Assembly (NCBI RefSeq): GCF_026210795.1
Contig: NC_089459.1
Coordinates: 1,984,001-2,048,000, forward strand
Direction: 5' to 3'
Length of the DNA stretch: 64,000 nucleotides
Origin: Rhizophagus irregularis
Lineage: Eukaryota > Glomeromycota > Glomeromycetes > Glomerales > Glomeraceae
Each line of letters opens with the position of its first letter. Position 1 is the stretch's first letter. Under the pieces are notes generated by a model, which saw only the letters and a list, made by a program, of their open reading frames with translations, searched no databases and was not told where the DNA came from. The position numbers and the translations under genes are program-made. Shown here in pieces: positions 48,900 through 59,226 of the stretch.

Positions 48900-50560
48900 T
48901 TCTATTTTAGGAACATGAGAATTTGAATCCATTTGTTATAATCAACAAACTTAAATTTAACCTAGAATAAAATGAGAAATATCTTCAATACTTTTGGTAG
49001 GTTGGTATAGATAGACTTGCAGAAGGAAAATCTCCTGTTTAAAAAATAAGAGTCAATGGGCGTAGAGACAGCATACCTTGAATTATTAGGCAATAAATTG
49101 CGGAAAAATTAGTACCAATAAAGAAAAATCTGAAACTTGTAAATGATCTAGAATGCTGCGAGCGGTATCTCATATCTTGAAAAAAATCTTGTTTCACGTG
49201 CAGGATGAGATAGAAAGATTAAAGGCAAAATGCTAGTCAGCCCACCTTGTATGAGTTAGAAAATGTTGCTAAGGGAAGAAGCATTGGTTGCTAAGGATAA
49301 TCGGATCATTCATTTAGAAGACATGGATGTCAAAAATCGCATTCTAGAACGATATGATGGTATTACACCGCAAACTATAGCTAATAGCTTAACAGAGGAT
49401 CAGTTCTAGTAGTTGCGCAATTATAGATAATTTATTTAATGCAGCAACCCAAGATTAAAAAAATGAAATTATTCGGCATGCCAATATATTGCAAACCATT
49501 GGCCAAGATCAAAGATGATGCACATTGACATGAGCAAACCCTTAGGAAAGAGCTAAATACTTCACTTGCGGATGTACTGAGAGCAAGACGAATGTTAGAA
49601 GATGCATAAATGATGAAAGTGACGAAAGAAATGCTCGCAAATATTGGCATGATACTACTCAACAAAATCAGGGACGAATTAATGGTTTATTAATACAAAA
49701 TTTGCATTTCAATTAATTAATCAAAGAAAAAATCATCAAATTACAGAATATAGAAGAAATAATCGCAGATGGACAGTGAGATATAATAATGATACAGAAA
49801 GATGGAGAAGAATGAGTAATGGTTGTATTCGTCAGGCGCAACACTTGAAGGGACAATTCCGAGCTTCACAAATCCATATTAATAATTTACAACAAATTTT
49901 TGTCTTACAAAATCCAAATATGGCTACAATACAAGATATCACAATAACATTAGCCCCACATCTTGCTGCTATGTAGGGACAGAATCGCCTGATGAATATT
50001 ATAACAAGCTTAGAGATATAAATGAATTGGCACGACCATTGGCAGCTGCGGAAATTTCCATCCGGTTCCTGCGAATAGTCCATTTAATGGAAATGCTATT
50101 CTGGTTATCCGGATGATCACCCAAGAAAATCAAACAGAATTTGGAAAATGAGTATCAAAGATATATCGTGATAGAAAGGGACTTCGCACGAAGATTTCTA
50201 GAACAATGAATTATCCAAATTTTCAGAGTTACCAGGTGTAGTGCTAATTATCTCAGGGCTCCCTCCTGATAGTAGTTTTGGATGTCTCATGAGTCTCATC
50301 CCCATCAATTTTGATAAATATAACAAATTTTCGTGCACCGTATGCCAAATTACTAATATTATATTTGCTACACAATAACACGGAAAATTACATATATACG
50401 ACCGAATGAGATGACCCAGTATTCTCTGATTAACTTTTCTGATAAAATGGATAAAAGGATAGTCTGATAAATTTGAGCAGGACAGAAAACTTGCGTTTGC
50501 AGATTGGATTGCTGACGGTTGCCCATTCGAAGAGGACGAAGAAGTTTAGGTAATTGGAAA
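48900..50560 (+). mobile_element. Old, broken gag-like retroelement fossil
   Basis: The plus strand carries scattered pieces of a coiled-coil-rich, Gln/Asn-rich coding sequence. One surviving piece includes QHLKGQFRASQIHINNLQQI (about 49,850). Composition and layout recall the gag-like ORFs that occur in many copies in mycorrhizal fungal genomes. It is broken in many places and clearly old. I see no polymerase, integrase or terminal repeats, so the family assignment is tentative; a decayed host multigene family member is the alternative. Confidence 0.4.
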
Positions 50561-52939
50561 TAAATTCATTATACTATCCATCCACTCTATTTTTTATAGT
50601 ATATGTGTATCAATCATTTTCTCATCTTCAGATAATCCATAAAGAATTCACCTGGCAATTTTAGAACTTGAATACTGATGTTTTATTATATATTGTATTG
50701 TAAAGTTTTATTATGATTATTTTCACCGTTCAATTCCATACTTCCTAATTTTATAATAAGAATGACATTCCATCTGACCATCTTGGTTTTATCAATTGAG
50801 TTTGAAGTATTTAATTTGTATAATTCACGAGAATAATGATTTAATAATGGGTGGTAATTACTTAGTACGTGTTGCGATTAGAGAAAGGTCAGGGAAGAGC
50901 AATATTGGTCCTATGCAGTTCATAATAAATCACAATAGTCACAAAATTTTGTGATAAATAATTTTGCAAATTTTGATTCTTTTATAAAATATCCACACAA
51001 TTTCCATATGATTTCCATATAATTCTGGGCTGCGGCATTTACTATTTAGTAACGGGAGAAGTTACTGTAAAATTTATAGTTTATTCTGATAAAGTTATAT
51101 GAAATCATCGCATAATATCACAAAATTTTATGAAAGTGTTACAAAAATCTCAAAATTCACGGAAAATAAGTTCATTTACATAAAAAATCATTCGCCTGAT
51201 GGACCAGAGATAAGTTGGACGAACGTGATATTATGTATGATAAAAAAAATTTACATAGTAAACAAAAACATCAATGTGAAAACTTTATTATAAATTGATA
51301 ATCCTTCAAATATCAATCATATCTCTCTTTCCTTTTATTTTTCGTATTAGTTTTGTGGTATATTGGAAAGTTTACTAACTCTTAATCACACAGGTTATTT
51401 TTACATGATGAATAATAGCTCACTCAATGATTCACAAGTATGATATTGTGATATTGTAGTTCATGAAAAAGGAGATCTGCAGCTATAATCACGGTCATTA
51501 ACGATGCGATTTTTGTAAGGTGGTTAATGTCTTTGAAAACATTGGATATACTGTATTGCGTTTGTAAAAAAGTTGATGGTACATTTACCATAGCGTTCTA
51601 TAGTTTCTATAGCATTGAGTTTTTGTATAGTAAAAGTTATGTAAATAAATTCTCATATTATGCAAGTATTGAATCTGGAAGAAAGTTAATACTGTTAAAA
51701 ATATCCCGTGAAAGAGAAATTGTATCACATACAATGCAATTATATTGCAGAAATAAAGTAATATATTATTTTCGTTAATGGATTCAAAAAAAATTCTCTG
51801 ATAGTTTCTACTTCAAAAGGATCTTTGAATCTGAAAGGTTCATCATGTAAGAAAATTCCTCAGTTCGTGCATCAAACAATCATTGAAGGTTATGCAATTT
51901 TTGGTTCAGTTTTAAGATTTTAGTTTTCTGCCAATTCCTTGAATTTGCTCTAGTGTATCAACCTTTCCAAAGAGTCCTTCTAAATATAGGCTTAATTCAT
52001 CTTGTATAATTGTTACTCTCTGAAGACTCAAACTAATTATTGACGTTATTAATTCAGCTGGATTGGCCAATTATGGCGAGAGGCAGTACGTAGTGCAATA
52101 AGAATATCATAATTGCCACGAAGAAATAGACAAAGAAGATATTTGGATTAAACCAGATGGTTGTTTGACTGTTGGGTCACAATACAAAGAATAGAAGGTA
52201 CATTAGGGTATAATAGGTTTTTGAGTTGCATTATAAAATTCTAATCACACTGCTAGGTTGAAAAACAGGAAAGAGTCTCTTTAACCTATCACCTATCATC
52301 AACTACTGGAGCATACACAATAATCAATTACCTCATTGAAATATGCTTCCATAGTTCCATTTCAACTCAGAATATACCTTTGAAGCATTATTGATTCGCA
52401 AATTAAAAATTGTAGACCGTAAGCATGATACTTAATCGATCTTCAATTTTTTTGCAAATAACATTTGAGCATCACCTGTTAAATTATAAGGTGCTGGAGT
52501 GACTTTTTTGGCAAGAGAATACTTTTAAAAATGACAGGAATAAACCGTCAAATAATTTTTTTTTAATTATATCTTGTTTAAAGCATTTTTTTCGTAAAAC
52601 ATTTTGGGAAATTTTCTTAATTGTTGATTTTACATTGCGCATAATTAATTAAACAATTCATTAGACTCAATAAGGACTTGATGCATATTGATGTTCTTCC
52701 CGATAATACATTCACCTATATGCCCTACTAGATATTAAGAAAAATTTTCTAAATAATATTCTGTTATTACCCTTTTCTTAAAATTTCATCATTATTCACT
52801 AACAATTTCGTCTAGTGTATTTCCATTTCACACTCCAATTTAAAAGAACTAATATAGTATATCTTTTAAATGATTTCAATCCTCCAAATCATAAACTCAC
52901 CCAAAAACCAAAGATCATCCAAAGATCTTTTCATTTACC
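50561..52939. other. Gene-poor region with no assignable gene
   Basis: Small open frames occur (for example 51,527-51,778) but none shows a recognisable motif, good splice structure or repeat relationship. Near 51,950-52,040 the minus strand has a helical-looking stretch (LQRVTIIQDELSLYLEGLFG) that may be a relic of something larger. Confidence 0.35.
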
Positions 52940-53869
52940 TTAAATATCAGATATGTCACAATCAATTATTACTGTCCAAACTTTATATTCATCTCTAAGT
53001 CCTTTAAATCCTCCTACTTTTCTAAAACAAATACACGTTAAAAGGGAGAAATGGAACAATGGAGAGGTTGCTAAAAAGGAGTTTATGGGTCTACTTAGCC
53101 CTAAATTACTAACATGCATTCTGACTTTGATCGATGTCCTAACAGTACCAAGAAAATTACCCAATAAATTATTACAGGGGACTTTAAGTTGCAAGCTTGT
53201 AATGTTCCGATATTTCTGCATTGGATCAGATGGAACATGTTCATATCAATTTTGAGTCCCTCCAAATAGTGTGTATACTTGCAAATGATCCAAATCCCAT
53301 GCTGCTAGATCACTACTATGATAGATATTTTGCGTATATGTCTATAGGCTCAAATTAACATATTTGTTAATTTAAATACTAGTAAAATAAAATCCGATTT
53401 ATGGTGTCCAATTATGATTGTGATAATTGCCAAGATTTTCTCGTCCAAATGGATTATTTATATGGCCATTATGACAAAAATTGTTATAATACTTTCCGTA
53501 TTGATACAAAATTTAATTCTTTGAAGATATAACGCACGAGCAGCAAGTGTGCTTCGATATACCAAAGGAGTGATAACAAGTCGGTCCACAAATTTTTGAT
53601 ACGGGTTGCTCTCGACTTTTACTTCAACCCTCTTTTTGTTTTAATGATGATATATTGTTATTGTGAAAAAATCTTGCTTAATATCTTTTCTTTTTGCTGT
53701 TAGAAAGTTGTAATTGCTGTCTTGACTACCTATTTCAGTTTCATCATTTTGTACAATGAAATTTTTTAGAAAGACGAGAAAACTTTTGGGCAGTATGTAC
53801 TTCAATTCTAGCTCTGAAATAAGAGATATATCATTATATAATCTTCTTGATATAATTCCACTCGACATC
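52940..53869. other. Short open frames, probably decayed sequence
   Basis: The minus strand holds two stretches with protein-like composition: 52,940-53,221 (RNITSLQLKVPCNNLLGNFL) and 53,641-53,868 (MSSGIISRRLYNDISLISEL). I recognise neither, and the DNA between them is interrupted. They could be remains of one gene or of an unrelated repeat. I would not call a gene here. Confidence 0.3.
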
Positions 53870-54260
53870 TCCTTTTCTCAACATAGACTTTAATTTTTTG
53901 ACCTTCGTAAACGCTGGCAAAACAAAATACCATACTAAAGACTAGGTGATGTATCGAAAAATGAAGGATAATTAAATAAGTCGAAAATTTTATGAAATAA
54001 CGCGTTTTAAGCCACGTATAAAATATTTTTCCAAATTTTCCGCCATATTTAAGGTCATTTATGTAGCTAGCTAACTGTTGTTCCTGAAGTATGTCTCAAC
54101 CACAGAAGCTAGTGCCCATAAAATGCTCACCACCCCTTAACAGTCTTTGCAAAGAAGTTGAATACCATTGTGTAGAAATTACATGAACATCGTGTTACAT
54201 TATAACTCCAGTTTAGGAATCCAGTCAGGTGCTTTGCAAAATAGACGTGTCAACTGATGT
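53870..54260. repeat. Left flank of segmental duplication, unit 1
   Basis: Matches 56,985-57,275 in order: AAAAATGAAGGATA, then GATGAAATAACGCGTT-like sequence, then a well-conserved block GTAACTCCAGTTTAGGAATC continuing CAGTCAGGTGCTT. Each copy lies upstream of a cysteine-rich gene (55,358 and 58,105), so it belongs to a tandemly duplicated segment. Confidence 0.75.
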
Positions 54261-54487
54261 GTTTAGTCAAGGAATTAGAAAAATCTCTTTTTTTAAATAT
54301 ATTGCTATCCTATTTGACCTGATCTAATTTAATCTATCATAATTTTATTTATTTAATAATCCTCTAATAAATTGAGACCGATTATAATTTTAATTTAAAA
54401 AAAAAGTTCATTTGACAACAAAATTAAATCCTTTCAGCATTTCATATCATGTCGCGGGAATTGTATAACAAATTAATATTTTTTTCA

Positions 54488-54597
54488 TTTGGCGAAATGG
54501 ACGATTCGGTGAAATGGATTCGACAAAATGCACTTTCGGCGAAACGTCCCTTCGGTGAAATATCCCTTCGGTGAAATGGCTTCGGCGAAATGTACCG
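54488..54597. repeat. TTCGGCGAAATG-type minisatellite
   Basis: About seven imperfect units of 14-17 bp share the core TTCGG(C/T)GAAATG. Each core contains TTCG..CGAA and so has local dyad symmetry. It is GC-rich relative to the surroundings and occurs only in duplication unit 1, which suggests insertion after the duplication or loss from unit 2. Confidence 0.8.
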
Positions 54598-55042
54598 TAA
54601 CCCATATTTAGAAATAAATGACCAAGACAAAGAAATAGCAGGATTTTTAAACACAAATGAAGTTTTTGGAGGCTTTATTAGAGGAATTATATTGGTTTGT
54701 TTGGGAATACAAAAAAACCAGATAATCGAAGAAAGGGACAAAAAGAAAGCGTTATTGGAATTAAAATATACAGAACAAGAACAAATAATATGACAAGAAG
54801 CTATCACACAGTAACAAAACGAATTGGTAAGATACAAGACTGAAATGGAGTTTAAAGATAAAGAGTACTATAGCAAAATAAACCCAAAAAAATACTCGGA
54901 AAAAAAATATTGTGAATATATATGCGATTCACATGCCACACAGCCCATATTTAGGTTTTATTTTAGCATAGATATTTTGTATATTCTGAAATCAATAGGG
55001 TTTGGTCAAAAAAAAAACATAATATTTGGGATGGAAAATTAA
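54598..55042 (+). pseudogene. Unrecognised coding relic in two pieces
   Basis: Adjacent open pieces (54,590-54,793 and 54,824-55,042) encode a helical, charged sequence (FGGFIRGIILVCLGIQKNQI, KKKALLELKYTEQEQII, and SEKKYCEYICDSHATQPIFR). They are separated by stop codons without good splice signals. No family is recognised. The segment has no counterpart in duplication unit 2, so it may be an insert. Confidence 0.35.
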
Positions 55043-55357
55043 CGTAAATGGTTATTAGTTACCCGTTTGAGGTTTGGATAACGCTGATCTAATTAATTAG
55101 TCCGAAGCAAAAATGCGTTGTTCCGTGACAATAAAACTTGTGTAACATCTAAACGGCACCTCAGTTATAGATTGAAACATTTCGCGTCAATAATTCGTCA
55201 GGTTTCTTTTAATTTCAAAAAGTTGGTTTTTTAAATTAAAATTTTTTTTTTCCCTTAAGGCCTAATCTTTCCAAATTGTTAGCCAGTTATAATTTGAGTA
55301 TAATTAGCAAGATTTAATCCAACCCAACAACACAGTTAAATTTCTACAAAAAAAAAT

Positions 55358-55895
55358 ATGTGTTGTAATGACCCGCCACCATATAATGCCGCGACATGTG
55401 CACGGACTGGTTGTCAGAATCCCTGTCTTTACGATAACAGAGCAACTTACCTTTTCTGTAGCGTTGCTTGTGCTACGCTTTATCAAAGGGACATGGCGCT
55501 AACAAGGTGCAGAAATCCCGCTTGCCTAAGACAATTCTGCAATGACTTGGCTAATACGTGTCCCTATTGCGCTAATCCTGTATCTATTCCGGTACCGGAA
55601 GATTCTGTAAGTTAAATGATACATTTACTTATTTCGCAATTTTGGCTTACCTTAACAAATTATTAATACGCTATAAATATTTACCCTGTTTTTAGCCTTT
55701 GTTGCCACCTCAATCGTAAGTATTTTTTAAATGAAAAGTATTAAAATCTTTTTATTTGAAATCAGTTTTTTTTTTGATAATTACTTTTCTTTTATTATTA
55801 TTAGTAATAATGAAAGTAGTCCCCGTAAATGTATTTTAATACTATTAATTATTTTATTGTTCATATGTTATTCCACCTATAAATTCTATTTTTAA
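55358..55895 (+). CDS. PPPY / FCS-type cysteine-rich protein with membrane tail (copy B)
   Basis: Three exons (55,358-55,606; 55,696-55,715; 55,805-55,895) give 119 residues. MCCNDPPPYNAATCARTGCQ keeps the PPPY motif; then LFCSVACATLYQRDMALTRC, PACLRQFCNDLANTCPYC and IPVPEDS. A 20-bp middle exon encodes PLLPPQ. The tail KCILILLIILLFICYSTYKF is a membrane anchor with fewer cysteines than copy A. Exon sizes and phases match copies A and C, including the 20-bp exon. Compared with copy C, the segment between MSYND and PPPY is missing, leaving MCCNDPPPY. It lies convergent with a decayed WLM protease copy. Confidence 0.75.
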
Positions 55896-56224
55896 TGACG
55901 AAGTTATCATTAATTTTTCTTTTAATCATATTTGAAAAATATAATCACAAGATTGTATTTAGAACTAGATATAATTAATTAATTCATTTAATTCCTTTTG
56001 CCAAACTTCTGACTTAATAACTAGATTTGAAAAAAAGGTCACGTCTATAATAAATTTACATAGTAATATAATTATATATAATCTTCAATTCCACTAAATG
56101 TTGCGGGCTTCTTCTCTGTAACCAGTGACAAAAACGCGTTTAAAAATTATATTTGGTAAATTATGTTGTACAGTACAATTTGGTATAATATAATATATTT
56201 TATTATATAATAAAAGTGAATGAT

Positions 56225-56945
56225 GATTTGTCAGTTAATCATATCCCAAACACATTTATAATATCAGGTGCATTTTTAAAAGTGCGTCTAGGATAACTCC
56301 AATGAAACGGACCAGAAAAGTCATCATTAATTATCACAGGTTGAGACAAGTAAGATGACGCGTCAAAATTGTGTAGCCTTTCGGCAAAGCTGCAGAGTCA
56401 TTGGGCGATTAATTAAATGTGCATTGCGAACAAGTCCGCCGAGAATCTTTATACCCGATAATTTTTCGGCTGGATTCCAATTAGAGACGGGTTGATGTTG
56501 TCGTGCTAACTTATTATCTTATTTGGAGGGTCGCGTGATTGTTAAACCAACAGGTTGTATCTTTAATCCAGAACTATTCGTTTAATTCCACACCAAATAT
56601 TATCTCTTCTATGAAGCTAATTCCTTTAAAGATAATCCATGTCTTCTCCACTTTTACTACCCAATTTTTTAAGCTACTTCTAATGTTTTTGTTCAGCTAA
56701 GGCTAGTGAAACATTATGTGATATTCCTTCACAGACGCGCGTCTTCATTACTAATGAATCCATCGTATACTATATATGTAACGTAATCATACCGTGCAAC
56801 ATTGCTCCAATTAAATCAACAAAATCACTTTCATCATAATCTTATGCACTGCGATTTACATTAACACCTAAAGGATGATAAAAAAAAGAAACTGAGTTCA
56901 ATAAAATATTAAAAAATTTTAAATTTTAAACACACTAACCAAGCA
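56225..56945 (-). pseudogene. Decayed copy of the WLM (WSS1-like) metalloprotease
   Basis: Aligns with 59,227-60,560 on the same strand. It retains a RanBP2-type finger region (near 56,380-56,450), the Ala/Arg-rich helix region and part of the catalytic exon (LGVNVN, MLHG). It carries one finger unit instead of three, several stops and small indels, lacks the first exons, and the split catalytic Glu codon seen in the intact gene is changed. It sits just downstream of copy B, the same arrangement as the intact gene has with copy C, so it arose by segmental duplication and then decayed. Confidence 0.85.
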
Positions 56946-56984
56946 AACCTCTATCGGTCCTTTTTTGAGATAATTCCACTTATA

Positions 56985-57275
56985 ACCTTTTCCCAACATA
57001 AACTTTTACATTTATATTTTTTCGTAAATGTATCATATTAAATAACCAAGTACTGTGACAAAAAATGAAGGATACTTAAATAAATCAGGAAAATTGATGA
57101 AATAACGCGTTAAAATTTGAAAAATTTCAAGTCGCGCATCACCAAGTTTTTTTGCAAGGAAGTTGAAGTTCGACCGTTTTTATATGAATAACAATTGTGT
57201 TACATTGTAACTCCAGTTTAGGAATCCAGTCAGGTGCTTCGCAAAAATGGTGTTTAGCCGTGTTAGCCGTGTCAA
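56985..57275. repeat. Left flank of segmental duplication, unit 2
   Basis: Counterpart of 53,870-54,260. The best-conserved block is at about 57,198-57,245. It abuts the truncated end of the decayed WLM copy, so the duplication junction lies near 56,945-56,985. Confidence 0.75.
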
Positions 57276-58104
57276 CTGATTGTAATGTATGAACATCGGA
57301 TATACAAAAATAATCAATGAGAGTCAAAAAAGGTGGGGGGGTTAAACAAACTTCTTTTAATGGTCCTAGAATTAGGTAAAATTTAGTAACTTATTTGATC
57401 TCTAATCTAATCTAAATCAAAATATTCGTAATAATATTTACGAATATTTATTACACGTAAAAATAATATTTTATCTTTCATTATTAGTAATTAGCTTTCT
57501 TATCAAATTGTAAACTTTTAATTATACAAGTATTACCGGTTACAAAAAAGTTCATTTTAATTTAAAACAACAAAAATTAAATCAATAATATGTTGTATAA
57601 CAAATTACCTAAAATATTTTTTTTTTATATTTTAGGTTTTATTTATTATATAGTTCGTTTTGAAATTGTTCTTTGAAGATGGATGAAATATTAACATAGT
57701 TAGTTAAATTTTTTTAGTTATTTATTCTTTGAAATTCTAAAATTTCATCATTCATGAAATTTTCCCTTTTTTAATCTTATAATATTAAAATTTAATATCA
57801 TCAAATTAACAGTTTGAAATTTGGAACGTTTAGCCTATTTATTGTGCTAACTACTTTTTGCCTACCATTTGATTTAATCTAATCTAAATCTAAAATGTCG
57901 TAATTCTATTTATAAATAGAAGCAGTATGGAAGTATTACACGTCAATAATCCGTCAGGTTTCTTTTAGTTCCAAAAATTCGGTGTTCTTTTATTTTATTT
58001 GATTTTTTTTTCTCTTAAGGCTTAGACTACCAAATTGTTAGCCAACTATAAAATTAAAATATAATTATCATTAAATAAAAAAGACGAGTTTTAAATAAAT
58101 AAAA

Positions 58105-58701
58105 ATGAGTTATAATGATGCTTCTATTTACCCACCACCATATAATGCCGCGGCATGTGCACGACCTGGTTGTCAAAATCCCTGTTTTTATGATGACAGA
58201 GCAAATTACGTTTTCTGTAGTATTGCTTGTGCTACACTTTACCAAAGGGACATGGCATTAACAAGGTGCAGAAATCCCGCTTGCTTAAGACAATACTGTA
58301 ATGACTTGGTTAATACGTGTCCTTATTGCACTACAAGTATATCAATTCCTGTATCAATTCCGGTACAGGAAGATTCTGTAAGTTAATTAATGATATAATT
58401 TATATTATTTCGCAATTTTAAGGCTTATCATAATAAATTATTAATATGGTACTTTTTTTTTTAGCCTTTATTGACACCTCACTCGTAAGTACTTTTTTTA
58501 AATTAAAAGTATTAAAATCTTATTTGAAAATTAGTAATCATTACTTACTTTTCTTTTTCTTTTATTATTATTAGTAACAATGAAGGTGATCCTTGTAAAT
58601 GTTTTTTAATGATAATTATGTTATTGTTCATATATTTCATCTATAGATTCATTTTAGTTGATGAAGATAGTGACCAGAATATTATCGTTGATACCATTTA
58701 A
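58105..58701 (+). CDS. PPPY / FCS-type cysteine-rich protein with membrane tail (copy C)
   Basis: Three exons (58,105-58,377; 58,465-58,484; 58,575-58,701) give 139 residues. MSYNDASIYPPPYNAAACAR, GCQNPCFYDDRANYVFCSIA, CATLYQRDMALTRC and NDLVNTCPYC follow copy B closely. The tail KCFLMIIMLLFIYFIYRFIL is followed by about 17 polar residues (VDEDSDQNIIVDTI), so unlike B the membrane segment does not lie at the very end. Conservation of reading frame, splice sites and cysteines between B and C, while the neighbouring protease copy decayed, suggests selection on this gene. Confidence 0.78.
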
Positions 58702-59226
58702 TTAAAAATAACAAGAAATACAAGATTTTATTTTCACAACTTTTTTTTAAAAAATATATTTACAATATTATAGTTTAGATCTAGATATAATTAATTCATT
58801 TAATTCCTTTTCACTAAATTTCAGACTTAATAACTAGATTTGACTATTAACCGATATAGATCACGAACAATTCGTATTATTATTGCTGTTTATTTTATGT
58901 GATTAAATAATAATAAAAAAAAAGGTCACGTCTACGACCAGTTCGGGGAAAATTTTCATAGTAATATATTTAATATATATGTAATCTGGAATAATACATT
59001 CTTATAATATAAGACTAATAACTTACCATGAAAGTTAATAAAAAAAAAATGTTAAAAAATATAAATAAACTAAACCTTCAATTTCAGTACGAATCCAGTT
59101 ATGGGATACAGACCTATTTTCATTATATGTAACTAGTGACAAAAAACGCGTTTCCTATTATACTATTTATACTATATAGCATATAGTACCCTATAACATA
59201 ATATACTAATAAAAGTAAGTGATGCA

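Noticed and set aside
52940-53255. Overlapping plus and minus frames of about 100 codons
   Set aside because: Neither shows a domain, splice structure or family copy in the window; recorded only as unassigned sequence.
54000-59150. Recurring ACGCGT hexamers read as MluI cell-cycle boxes
   Set aside because: The copies lie in segments that are duplicates of each other, so they are not independent, and some are downstream of the genes.
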